From Lachnospiraceae bacterium (lineage in GTDB: Bacteria > Bacillota > Clostridia > Lachnospirales > Lachnospiraceae): 64,000 nucleotides of DNA. Shown piece by piece: positions 40,023 to 48,242 of this stretch. The stretch covers positions 1 to 64,000 of the forward strand of contig JAQUYA010000004.1 in NCBI GenBank assembly GCA_028692055.1, given 5' to 3'. Below the pieces are notes generated by a model that saw only the letters and a program-made list of their open reading frames with translations, was not told the DNA's origin and made no database searches. How positions within the stretch are numbered: the first letter of the stretch is position 1; each line of letters starts with the position of its first letter. A program made the translations under genes and the position numbers.

Positions 40023-41120
40023 CTATTTATCTGTTGTCTTTGATTCCGCATCCTTTTTTCCACCAGCGTCCTTATTATCAACAGCTTCCTTTCCCTTCTT
40101 GATATCCTGGACTTCTTCTTTGCATCCATCCAATCCAAAATGGTTTCTTACTTTTTGAGAAATTTCTTCACAGATTTCTTTATTTTCTTTTAAATATGTT
40201 TTGGCATTTTCCCTTCCCTGCCCGATTTTATTCCCTTGATAAGCATACCAGGCACCGCTCTTATTTACAATATCTACTGTTGCAGCTAAGTCAAGAATAT
40301 CTCCTTCTCTGGAAATACCTTCACCAAACATAATATCAAATTCCGCCTCTTTAAATGGTGGTGCTATCTTATTCTTTACTACTTTTACTCTGGTTCTATT
40401 TCCAATCACTTCTCCACTCTGCTTCAAAGATTCAATTCTTCTTACATCTAAACGAACGGAAGAATAGAACTTGAGTGCACGTCCACCTGTCGTTGTTTCC
40501 GGACTTCCAAACATTACACCAACCTTTTCACGTAACTGATTGATAAAGATAACGGTACAGTTGGATTTACTAATGACCGCTGTCAGCTTACGAAGCGCCT
40601 GCGACATCAGTCGAGCCTGCAATCCCACATGGCTGTCACCCATATCACCATCAATTTCTGCCTTTGGCACCAAAGCAGCAACCGAATCGACTACCACAAC
40701 ATCAATTGCACCGGAACGTACCATGGTTTCTGTGATTTCTAAACCCTGCTCTCCTGTATCCGGCTGTGAAATATAGAGATTATCTATATCTACACCTATA
40801 TTCTTTGCATAAACCGGGTCTAAAGCATGTTCTGCATCAATAAAACCGGCAATTCCGCCCCTTTTCTGTACCTCTGCTATCATATGTAATGTAACGGTAG
40901 TCTTACCACTGGATTCCGGTCCGTATATTTCTACGATTCTTCCTTTTGGTATACCACCTAAACCTAATGCAATATCTAAACTCAAGGAACCTGTCGGTAT
41001 CGTTTCTACATTCATCTGAACGGCCGGATCGCCAAGCTTCATAACGGCTCCCTTACCAAATTGTCTTTCTATCTGTCCCAGCGCAGCGTCTAAAGCTTTT
41101 AGTTTGTCTTCTCTTTCCAT
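40023..41120 (-). CDS. recA: Recombinase RecA
   Basis: 365 aa from the ATG at 41120, with AAAGGAG upstream; the longer open frame to 41192 would include the promoter. Walker [10 protein letters not shown] at 67-75, Walker [11 protein letters not shown], and the DNA loop region [15 protein letters not shown]. The C-terminal tail is unusually Lys/Asp-rich ([17 protein letters not shown]). It performs strand exchange and triggers LexA self-cleavage. Two LexA boxes lie upstream. Confidence 0.98.
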   Translation of the reverse strand: MEREDKLKALDAALGQIERQFGKGAVMKLGDPAVQMNVETIPTGSLSLDIALGLGGIPKGRIVEIYGPESSGKTTVTLHMIAEVQKRGGIAGFIDAEHALDPVYAKNIGVDIDNLYISQPDTGEQGLEITETMVRSGAIDVVVVDSVAALVPKAEIDGDMGDSHVGLQARLMSQALRKLTAVISKSNCTVIFINQLREKVGVMFGSPETTTGGRALKFYSSVRLDVRRIESLKQSGEVIGNRTRVKVVKNKIAPPFKEAEFDIMFGEGISREGDILDLAATVDIVNKSGAWYAYQGNKIGQGRENAKTYLKENKEICEEISQKVRNHFGLDGCKEEVQDIKKGKEAVDNKDAGGKKDAESKTTDK

Positions 41121-41140
41121 TCCAAATCTCCTTTTTTGAA

Positions 41141-41192
41141 GAACATCTGTTCTTATGTTATTCATAATAAAACATCTGTTCGATTTTGTCAA
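41141..41192 (-). promoter_or_regulatory. SOS-controlled recA promoter with two LexA boxes
   Basis: On the - strand TTGACA (41187-41192) and TATTAT (41164-41169) are separated by exactly 17 bases. The spacer holds a LexA/DinR box CGAACAGATGTT (41171-41182); a second, perfectly palindromic box GAACAGATGTTC lies at 41141-41152 just downstream. Both match the Firmicutes consensus CGAACRNRYGTTYC. Confidence 0.88.
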
Positions 41193-41528
41193 CTATATAT
41201 TAGTTTTGTTTTTCTTTTTTTAGTATAGAATATTACATGTCCTATAAATGACACTCAATGACATCCCTCCCATATTTTTTATTAATCTTTTTTGAAAATA
41301 TTGGCAGAACTGCCATGATTCAAGGAAAACACTTTTACGATAACCGTCTTCCTAAAGACATTATTACTTTATCATACTTTTTCTTGCAAAGCAACCAATT
41401 TTCGGGAATCCTTTACCCCTTACAAGCGAAGTACTAAAAAACCTCTTTCCGGAATATAATTTCGCATATTGTATTCCGAAAAGAGGCTTTTGGTATATGG
41501 AATTCTGTATATATCTCCCGTCTGAATA
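41193..41528. other. Gap upstream of recA
   Basis: 336 bases with no gene: the recA upstream region, AT-rich without clear motifs (41193-41430), then the terminator of the zinc-ribbon gene. Confidence 0.6.
41435..41496 (-). terminator. Terminator after the zinc-ribbon gene
   Basis: Inverted repeat with arms GCCTCTTTTCGGAATA and TATTCCGGAAAGAGG followed on the - strand by TTTTTTAG. It insulates recA from upstream transcription. Confidence 0.88.
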
Positions 41529-42737
41529 TTAAAATGACTTCAGATAGTTTTCGTAATCTTTATATGTTACGGTTACCCAGCCAACCCCATTTTCATTTGC
41601 ATAGTTAAATCCTACTTCCATCCCCATTGGAGTGTAGAAAATAATATTAGAATCTGCACTCGCCAATTCTTCTGCTATTTCTCCGTCGGTCAGATTATCA
41701 ACTGCCGGAATCTTACCGTCATATTCATTCTGTGCTTCATTTCGTTCTCGAAAAGTACTTGCAAAAGCTTCATCTACGTCTAGTATTTTGTCATTTTCAA
41801 GTATTACCCCATTTTGAAGATCTACATTAATACCATATAAATCGAAGCCGCCTGTACCATCAATTGCATATTCCTCATTCAGTAAAATGCTTAATGTACG
41901 GTCATCATTAAATGTTATATATGAGTCCGTACTCAGTTCCATCGTTCCCTCATAATCGCTTTCGGAATAATTTTTAAAATAGTTGCCTGCCATATAGGCC
42001 GAATAAGCCATTATTTCATCATTTAACTCATCAATATTGGGAATATCCCCTTCTAATTGATAATATGCAACACGCAATAATACATTGCCATTATCCGATT
42101 GATATTCATAGTATTTGCGATTAACCTGATAGTCTACGCTCTCATCAATGCACTCTACAATATTATCGTAATATTCTCCTGTAAAATCCGCCTTACTGTG
42201 ATTCTTATGGTCTGTTCCCCAACGATTCTCATAATCATCTGTAAGAAATGGATCTGTTCCATCAGCCTCCTGATTTGGCTGCAGGTCTTCTTCTTTTCCG
42301 CGTTCTTCCTCATCTCCAAAAAAATTATCATCTGTGGAATCCTGCCCATTATCTGGAGCCTGTACATTTTCCTCCGGTACTTCTGTGTAGTTATTTGTTC
42401 CATTTGTCTGACTGCTTTTTACTGTTATAAGCATAACTGAAAAAATTGTAACTGCAAATAATAGCAAAAACAAAATCACTGCACCAATCACCACTGCAAC
42501 AATTACCGTCGTATCATTTTTTTTAGGTGCCTGATTAACCGGAACATAACCCGGATTATAATACTGTGTATTCATATCTGCATAACTCCGGTCACCATTC
42601 CGTTTCAGGTTATTTATCTGTGTATTATTCTGCCCGTTGTCTGATTCCAAGTGGTATCCACAGCTCTGACATACACCATCACGTGTCAAAGCTCCACATT
42701 TTGGGCAAAAATCAAATCTCTCTGTTTGTTCCTTCAT
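41529..42737 (-). CDS. Zinc-ribbon membrane protein with DUF3298/DUF4163-like C terminus
   Basis: 402 aa from the ATG at 42737 (GATGGGAAT upstream). An N-terminal zinc ribbon CPKCGALTRDGVCQSCG (about 10-26), a Pro/Asn-rich linker, one membrane segment (about 78-103), an acidic low-complexity linker and an extracellular domain (about 190-402) resembling the RsiV/PdaC-type DUF4163-DUF3298 region. The role is unknown; relatives bind lysozyme or modify the wall. It follows cinA on the same strand. Confidence 0.75.
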   Translation of the reverse strand: MKEQTERFDFCPKCGALTRDGVCQSCGYHLESDNGQNNTQINNLKRNGDRSYADMNTQYYNPGYVPVNQAPKKNDTTVIVAVVIGAVILFLLLFAVTIFSVMLITVKSSQTNGTNNYTEVPEENVQAPDNGQDSTDDNFFGDEEERGKEEDLQPNQEADGTDPFLTDDYENRWGTDHKNHSKADFTGEYYDNIVECIDESVDYQVNRKYYEYQSDNGNVLLRVAYYQLEGDIPNIDELNDEIMAYSAYMAGNYFKNYSESDYEGTMELSTDSYITFNDDRTLSILLNEEYAIDGTGGFDLYGINVDLQNGVILENDKILDVDEAFASTFRERNEAQNEYDGKIPAVDNLTDGEIAEELASADSNIIFYTPMGMEVGFNYANENGVGWVTVTYKDYENYLKSF

Positions 42738-42807
42738 TTTTATTCCCATCTGTGACCTTTGGTCACGTACAAATCAATAGTGTGAAATAATTGTCAAATT
42801 ATTTCAC
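42738..42807 (-). promoter_or_regulatory. Two-hairpin leader ending in SD-adjacent hairpin before the zinc-ribbon gene
   Basis: On the coding strand an 11-bp hairpin (42782-42807, overlapping the end of cinA) is followed by TATTGATTTGTAC, then GTGACC-AAA-GGTCAC (42752-42766), AGATGGGAA and the ATG. It is nearly the same as the pgk leader but with G-C replaced by an A-U-type pair in the stem (GCGACC to GTGACC with matching change). Confidence 0.6.
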
Positions 42808-44071
42808 TCTTATCTCCAAACGTAATCTGGCTATAATATTCCAGAATGCACTTACGCATTAAAATCAAAGCTGCTGCAACAGTATTTTCCCTTATCTGCG
42901 CACGCGTTCCACTAAAATGATTTTCCTGCACAGTCGTTTTTCCACATACGTTACAGCCTATGTATACAAGTCCGACCGGTTTCTCCTGTGTGCCACCATC
43001 CGGTCCCGCAATACCAGTTACCGATACTGTCACATCTGCCTTACTTACCAGGGAAGCACCCTTTGCCATTTCCTTTGCAACGATTTCACTCACTGCACCA
43101 TTTTTGTCAAGCGTACTTTTTTTGATTCCTAAAATCTTGCGTTTTGCTTTATTTGAGTATGTAATATGTCCCGATTTAAATACCTCGGATACCCCCGGCA
43201 CATTAATAAGTCTGGCCGCCAACAGTCCGCCGGTACAGGATTCTACGGTTGCTACTGTCAGTTTATTCGCAAGCAATAAATCTACTACTGCTTTTTCAAG
43301 CGTTGTATTTTCTTCCGTAGAATATACACTCTCTCCAAACCGTACTTTTAATTCTTTTACCAATGGTTTTACTAATTTTTTTGCTTCTTTTTCATTCTCT
43401 GCTTTTGCTGTTACACGCAAATGTATTTCACCCATTTTGGCATAAGGTGCAAGTGTTGGATTTGATTGTTCTTCCATCAAGTCCGCTACAATTGTTTCCA
43501 CCTTACTTTCACTTATTCCACAGATTTTGACTATTTGTGAATAAATAATACCCGGTTCCATATGATTCAGATAATCTCGAATGCTGTTTTCAAACATTGG
43601 TATTAATTCATTTGGCGGTCCCGGCAATAATATGATATGCGTACCATTTTCCTCTATAATCAATCCCGGTGCCGTACCATTTTCATTATCAATGATAATC
43701 GCACCTTCCGGCATCATAGCCTGTTTCCAATTATTCTCCGTCATTTCTGCTTTTTTAGATTTAAAATAACGTTCAATTCTCTCTTTGGAATGTTTATCCA
43801 TAAATAAGTCTTTGTGAAATACCTTTGCAACTACTTCTTTGGTTAAATCGTCCTGTGTTGGTCCCAAGCCGCCTGATAAAATCACAACATCAGCGCGTTT
43901 GCATGCCACCTCTACCGCTTCGGTTAAACGTTCCTCATTATCACCCACTACACTCTGGTGATAGCAGGAAAGTCCTAAAGCAGCACATTTTTCTGCCAAA
44001 TAAGCAGCATTCGTATTTACAATATTGCCAAGTAATATTTCTGTTCCTACTGAAATAAGTTCAACAACCAT
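42794..44071 (-). CDS. cinA: CinA family protein, nicotinamide-nucleotide amidase
   Basis: 425 aa. The N-terminal MoCF-like domain (1-about 170; LISVGTEILLGNIVNTN, SGGLGPTQDDLT) and the C-terminal CinA/PncC domain (about 255-415; TVESCTGGLLAARLI, GIAGPDGGT). It recycles nicotinamide mononucleotide. The ATG at 44071 shares one base with the pgsA stop codon (TGATG), so translation is coupled. In many Firmicutes cinA lies between pgsA and recA, as here apart from the inserted zinc-ribbon gene. Confidence 0.95.
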   Translation of the reverse strand: MVVELISVGTEILLGNIVNTNAAYLAEKCAALGLSCYHQSVVGDNEERLTEAVEVACKRADVVILSGGLGPTQDDLTKEVVAKVFHKDLFMDKHSKERIERYFKSKKAEMTENNWKQAMMPEGAIIIDNENGTAPGLIIEENGTHIILLPGPPNELIPMFENSIRDYLNHMEPGIIYSQIVKICGISESKVETIVADLMEEQSNPTLAPYAKMGEIHLRVTAKAENEKEAKKLVKPLVKELKVRFGESVYSTEENTTLEKAVVDLLLANKLTVATVESCTGGLLAARLINVPGVSEVFKSGHITYSNKAKRKILGIKKSTLDKNGAVSEIVAKEMAKGASLVSKADVTVSVTGIAGPDGGTQEKPVGLVYIGCNVCGKTTVQENHFSGTRAQIRENTVAAALILMRKCILEYYSQITFGDKSEII

Positions 44072-44610
44072 CACTTAACATCCTCTTTCATCACATTTTT
44101 ATTTTTTACAAGGTAATCGATTAGTGATACTACTGTCAAAATAAGCGCTATCCAGGTTACCATTTGTGTTAGAATTGCAATTGCGGTAATGTCTGCAATC
44201 AATAAACAAATCATAACCATCTGAAATGTGGTTTTAAATTTTCCCCAATAGCTGGCAGCAATCACAACTCCATTATCCGAAGCAATCAAACGAAAACCAC
44301 TGATAATAAATTCACGGCTGATAATAATGATAACCATCCATGCCGGCAGCTTTGCCATTTCAACCAGGCAAATCATAGCCGCACATACCAGAAGCTTATC
44401 TGCCAAAGGATCCATAAATTTTCCGAAATTCGTTACCAGATTATACTTACGTGCAATCTTACCATCTAATAAATCCGTAAGACTTGCTATAATAAAAATA
44501 GCCAGTGCAATCCACTTAGACACCGGTCCTGCATAATCGGTCAACATAAAAAACACAAAAAAAGGTATCATCGCTACACGTATTAAAGTCAGTTTATTTG
44601 GTAAATTCAT
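44071..44610 (-). CDS. pgsA: CDP-diacylglycerol-glycerol-3-phosphate 3-phosphatidyltransferase
   Basis: 179 aa with four to five membrane segments. The CDP-alcohol phosphotransferase motif DLLDGKIARKYNLVTNFGKFMDPLADK (within 46-73) is intact. It makes phosphatidylglycerol phosphate. ATG follows GATGGGAG; a second out-of-frame ATG lies 4 bases upstream. Located between rimO and cinA. Confidence 0.96.
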   Translation of the reverse strand: MNLPNKLTLIRVAMIPFFVFFMLTDYAGPVSKWIALAIFIIASLTDLLDGKIARKYNLVTNFGKFMDPLADKLLVCAAMICLVEMAKLPAWMVIIIISREFIISGFRLIASDNGVVIAASYWGKFKTTFQMVMICLLIADITAIAILTQMVTWIALILTVVSLIDYLVKNKNVMKEDVK

Positions 44611-44611
44611 G

Positions 44612-44719
44612 CATTACTCCCATCTTCGTGCTTTAGCACGACTTAAAATCAATAGTTGAATATGCCCTTCATTCAACATTACTCCCATCTTCGTGCTTTA
44701 GCACGACTTAAAATCAATA
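44612..44719 (-). repeat. Tandem duplication of an SD-hairpin leader before pgsA
   Basis: A 43-base unit occurs twice without change (44677-44719 and 44612-44654), period 65. Each unit has, on the coding strand, TATTGATTTTAAGT, hairpin CGTGCTAAAGCACG, then AGATGGGAGTAATG. The 22-base spacer can itself form GTTGAAT/ATTCAAC. The upstream copy opens a 21-codon reading frame (44679-44614) that ends ...RAKARRWE, four bases before the pgsA ATG. Confidence 0.85.
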
Positions 44720-46039
44720 AACCAGTTCCCCGATAATGTCATATTCATTTGAACCGGTAACCTTTGCAGTCACATAATCTCCAGTCATCAGTTCTCTTTC
44801 CGTATTAATGAACAGATATCCGTCTACATTTGGTGCATCTTTATAGGTTCTAGCAACGTAAGCATTTTCATCGGCTACTTTTCCCTCAATAATTGCATCG
44901 ACTGTCCGTCCAATCATGTTCTCCGCTTTTTCAAAGGCAATTTCCTGTTGCAGCTCCATGATTTCTGCCTGATGCCGTTGTTTTACTTCCTCTTCAATCT
45001 GGCCTTCCATCTCCGCAGCCGGGGTATTTTCTTCCGGTGAATAAGTGAATACTCCAAGACGGTCAAACTCCATCTCATCAACAAAGTTCATTAGTTCTTC
45101 ATGGTCAGCCTCTGTTTCCCCTGGAAATCCAGTTATCAACGTTGTACGCAGGCAGATATCCGGTATCTCTGTACGGAGTCTGGCAATTATTTCACGAATT
45201 TCTGTCTGATTTGTTCTGCGACCCATTCTTTTCAAAATCGCATCTGAGGCATGCTGAATCGGCATATCCAGATAATGACAGACCTTTTTCTCTGTCTTGA
45301 TTGCCTGAATCAGTTCGTCATTAATTTCTTCTGGGTAACAATAGAGAATACGTATCCAGTATAAGCCCTTAATTTTACATAATTCATGTAATAATTGCGG
45401 TAATTTCCTGCTTCCATAAATATCCAGTCCATAGAGCGTTGTTTCCTGTGCAACTAAAATAATTTCTTTTGCACCATTTTCCACCAGCTGCTCTGCCTCT
45501 GCTATCAGACTTTCCATGGGAATGCTTCTGTAATTTCCACGAATCTTCGGAATAATACAATACGTGCAGTGCTTGTCACAACCCTCTGCTATTTTCAAAT
45601 ATGCAAAATGTCCCCCCGTGGTTACTACTCTTTTCTTTCCATAAACTGGGGTTAAATTAATGTCCTCAATATGATTTTCGTGTTTGCCTTCTAATACTGC
45701 ATCGACTGTTTCCACGATTTTATCAATCGCAGAGGTCCCTAGAATGGCATCGACTTCTTCTATTTCTGTTTGAATTTCTTCTTTATACCGTTGTGCAAGA
45801 CAGCCTGAAACAATCAGTGCCTTACAGCTTCCACTTTTCTTCAATTCCGCCATTTCCAGTATGGTGTTAATACTTTCTTCCTTGGCATCATTAATAAAAC
45901 AGCAGGTATTTACTACAATAATGTCTGCATCTGCTTCATCATCTGTAAAGGTGTATCCCTTATCTACCAGCATTCCAAGCATGACCTCGGAGTCTACCAG
46001 ATTCTTGTCGCAGCCTAATGATACAAATAATATCTTCAT
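44714..46039 (-). CDS. rimO: Ribosomal protein S12 methylthiotransferase RimO
   Basis: 441 aa. The UPF0004 domain (about 1-120; SLGCDKNLVDSEVMLG with cluster Cys), radical SAM domain with CDKHCTYCIIP, and a C-terminal TRAM domain (about 375-440). SLGCDKNLVDSE distinguishes RimO from MiaB. It adds a methylthio group to an aspartate of S12. AAAGGAAAG precedes the ATG. First gene of rimO-pgsA-cinA. Confidence 0.96.
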   Translation of the reverse strand: MKILFVSLGCDKNLVDSEVMLGMLVDKGYTFTDDEADADIIVVNTCCFINDAKEESINTILEMAELKKSGSCKALIVSGCLAQRYKEEIQTEIEEVDAILGTSAIDKIVETVDAVLEGKHENHIEDINLTPVYGKKRVVTTGGHFAYLKIAEGCDKHCTYCIIPKIRGNYRSIPMESLIAEAEQLVENGAKEIILVAQETTLYGLDIYGSRKLPQLLHELCKIKGLYWIRILYCYPEEINDELIQAIKTEKKVCHYLDMPIQHASDAILKRMGRRTNQTEIREIIARLRTEIPDICLRTTLITGFPGETEADHEELMNFVDEMEFDRLGVFTYSPEENTPAAEMEGQIEEEVKQRHQAEIMELQQEIAFEKAENMIGRTVDAIIEGKVADENAYVARTYKDAPNVDGYLFINTERELMTGDYVTAKVTGSNEYDIIGELVY

Positions 46040-46094
46040 CTATCTTTCCTTTTCTGCTATAATTCAAGCACATATCCATTTCATATTACATGAA

Positions 46095-46137
46095 AAAAAG
46101 GAAGAAATCACTTTAAGCCATTTCTCCCTCCACAATT
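46095..46137 (-). terminator. Terminator after rpoZ
   Basis: GGGAGAAAT/ATTTCTTCC stem followed on the - strand by TTTTTTTC, just past the rpoZ stop. Confidence 0.75.
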
Positions 46138-46138
46138 T

Positions 46139-46375
46139 CTATTCTTCTTCAACGCCTGTAATCTTGATTTTTCCCTGGTTCAACTCCTCAACGGCGATAG
46201 AAAGTGGTTTTTTGCCAACTTCATCGATAAGAGGTTCCTCACCTGCGATGATTTGTCTGGCTCTTTTGGACGTAGCCATTACAATAGAATATCTACTATT
46301 AACAACTAATTGTTCTCCTTGTTCTACCTCGCTGTTTACTACGTTCATTAAATCTGTGTAAGATGGATGTAACAT
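46139..46375 (-). CDS. rpoZ: RNA polymerase omega subunit
   Basis: 78 aa. YSIVMATSKRARQIIAG and KPLSIAVEELNQGKI are the omega signatures. It helps assemble RNA polymerase. It starts 4 bases after gmk, with AAAGGAG inside the gap/gmk end; the gmk-rpoZ pair is conserved in bacteria. Confidence 0.95.
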   Translation of the reverse strand: MLHPSYTDLMNVVNSEVEQGEQLVVNSRYSIVMATSKRARQIIAGEEPLIDEVGKKPLSIAVEELNQGKIKITGVEEE

Positions 46376-46379
46376 AAAA

Positions 46380-47015
46380 TTATTCTCCTTTCGAAAGATG
46401 TTTCAAATCTTTTCTAATTGTTTGTATAAAGTCCTTGTTTCTAAGAGGTGCATTATGTGCGGTTCGGATAATTGTATGCAATTCCTTCACACATTCCTTT
46501 AAATCATCATTAATTACAATATAATCATAATTCTCAATGCCTTCTGCTTCCTCGTCAGCTCTTGCAAGGCGCTGATGAATCACTTCGGCTGTTTCTGTGC
46601 CACGCCCAACTAATCGTTTCTCTAATTCTGCAACACTTGGAGGCATCACATATACTAACAGTGCAGTTTTAAATTTTTCTTTTATTTTCAATGCACCCTG
46701 AATTTCAATTTCCAGAATAACATCTTTCCCTGCATCTAATTGCTGTTCCACATATGCTTTTGGCGTTCCATAATAATTATTACAGTATTTCGCATATTCA
46801 ATGAGTCCGCCTTCTTTTATCTGTTCTTCAAATCGCTCTCTGGTAACAAAGAAATAATCCCTGCCATCTACTTCTCCCGGTCTTGGTTCTCTGGTTGCCA
46901 TTGAGATAGATAATGCATAATTATCATATGTCTGAAGCAGTTGTTTCATCACAGTTCCCTTACCTGCTCCCGAAAAACCAGACACAACTACTAAAATGCC
47001 TTTGTTATTTTTCAT
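46380..47015 (-). CDS. gmk: Guanylate kinase
   Basis: 211 aa. P-loop SGFSGAGKGTVMKQL at 13-27, SMATREPRPGEVDGRDYFFV and ILEIEIQGA. It phosphorylates GMP. TAGGAG precedes the ATG; 11 bases after remA. Confidence 0.97.
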   Translation of the reverse strand: MKNNKGILVVVSGFSGAGKGTVMKQLLQTYDNYALSISMATREPRPGEVDGRDYFFVTRERFEEQIKEGGLIEYAKYCNNYYGTPKAYVEQQLDAGKDVILEIEIQGALKIKEKFKTALLVYVMPPSVAELEKRLVGRGTETAEVIHQRLARADEEAEGIENYDYIVINDDLKECVKELHTIIRTAHNAPLRNKDFIQTIRKDLKHLSKGE

Positions 47016-47026
47016 ATTCCGTACTC

Positions 47027-47278
47027 CTAGTCTGTTTCTATTTCCTCTTGCGCACGTCCGGCTATTGTTTCCGGCAAAAGCGCCGATAATACAAGCTGGC
47101 TATTCGACATTACCAATACTGCTTTCGTCTTTCTCCCCTGCGTTGCATCAATTGCCATGCCGGATTCTTTTGCTTTCTGTACCATACGCTTCACCGGTGC
47201 GGAATCAGGGCTGACAATCGCAATAATCTTACCTGTATTCACAATATTCCCAAATCCGATATGAATCAATCTGTCCAT
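47027..47278 (-). CDS. remA: RemA-family (DUF370) regulator
   Basis: 83 aa. IHIGFGNIVNTGKIIAIVSPDSAPVKR and DATQGRKTKAVLVM are the full DUF370 signature. In Bacillus RemA binds DNA and activates matrix and osmoprotection genes. Its place between yloC and gmk is conserved across Firmicutes. Confidence 0.94.
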   Translation of the reverse strand: MDRLIHIGFGNIVNTGKIIAIVSPDSAPVKRMVQKAKESGMAIDATQGRKTKAVLVMSNSQLVLSALLPETIAGRAQEEIETD

Positions 47279-47294
47279 GCTCTGCTCTTTCTGG

Positions 47295-48173
47295 TTATTC
47301 GATATTTTGAATTTGTTCCCTTACTTTTTCAATTTCTGTTTTTAATTCAATCGCGTGATTTGAAATTTCAAGGTCATTGGCTTTTGATAAAATCGTATTT
47401 GCCTCACGGTTCATTTCCTGTGCAATAAAATCCAGTTTACGACCAATGCTTCCGCCTTCCACCAGAGTATTTTTCGTTGTTTCAATATGGCTCTTCAAGC
47501 GAACGATTTCTTCATCCACACACACTTTATCCGCAAAAATAGTGACTTCCATCAATAATCTATTTTCATCTACTTTCGTATCTTCCAATAAATCCTTGAC
47601 CTTTTCTTCTAATTTCTCTTTATATTCTGCTATAATCTGCGGCGAGCGGGAAGAAATAAAATCCACATTCCTGAGCATACCATCTAATTTTTCAATCAAA
47701 TCCTCTTTTAGATGTTCACCCTCTATGATTCTGGTCTGTACAAATCCTTCTGCTGCTCCTTCAATGGCTTTCGCAAGCCCTTTCCAGATTTCTTCTTCAT
47801 CAATATTCTGTTCTTCCATCGTGAAAACTTCCGGATATCTCGATAAGGACGAAATACGGACATCATTATCCATACCGAAATCCTCTGCCATTTTCTGTAA
47901 ATAAGTCATATACTCTCTGGCAACATCCGCATTGTATTTAATGCACACATTATTTTCACTAAAATCTTCATAAGTAACAAAGATGTCTACTTTACCTCTT
48001 TGGATATACTTCTTTAAAAGATTGCGGATAGATGATTCGAAGAAGTTTAACTTCTTAGGCATCTTGATATTTGCATCAAGATACCGATGGTTTACCGATT
48101 TCATCTCTACCGTAAATTTGCGGTCACCATCTGCTACTTCGCATCTGCCGAATCCAGTCATGCTCTTAATCAT
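47295..48173 (-). CDS. yloC: YicC/YloC-family endoribonuclease
   Basis: 292 aa. MTGFGRCEVADGDRKFTVEMKSVNHRYLD-type N terminus and the C-terminal DUF1732 (GRKLDFIAQEMNREANTILSKAND). Members are RNA endonucleases. AGAGGAAAG lies before the ATG. First gene of yloC-remA-gmk-rpoZ. Confidence 0.93.
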   Translation of the reverse strand: MIKSMTGFGRCEVADGDRKFTVEMKSVNHRYLDANIKMPKKLNFFESSIRNLLKKYIQRGKVDIFVTYEDFSENNVCIKYNADVAREYMTYLQKMAEDFGMDNDVRISSLSRYPEVFTMEEQNIDEEEIWKGLAKAIEGAAEGFVQTRIIEGEHLKEDLIEKLDGMLRNVDFISSRSPQIIAEYKEKLEEKVKDLLEDTKVDENRLLMEVTIFADKVCVDEEIVRLKSHIETTKNTLVEGGSIGRKLDFIAQEMNREANTILSKANDLEISNHAIELKTEIEKVREQIQNIE

Positions 48174-48242
48174 GTACTTTCCTCTTTTACCTTTTTTTCA
48201 TTAACATACTTCATTTTATTATAGAGCAAGTCCCTTCTATCG

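Noticed and set aside
44614..44679. Calling the 21-codon frame before pgsA a gene
   Set aside because: Its sequence is fully explained by duplication of the leader element and its SD-to-ATG spacing is only 2 bases; it is kept as a finding rather than a CDS.
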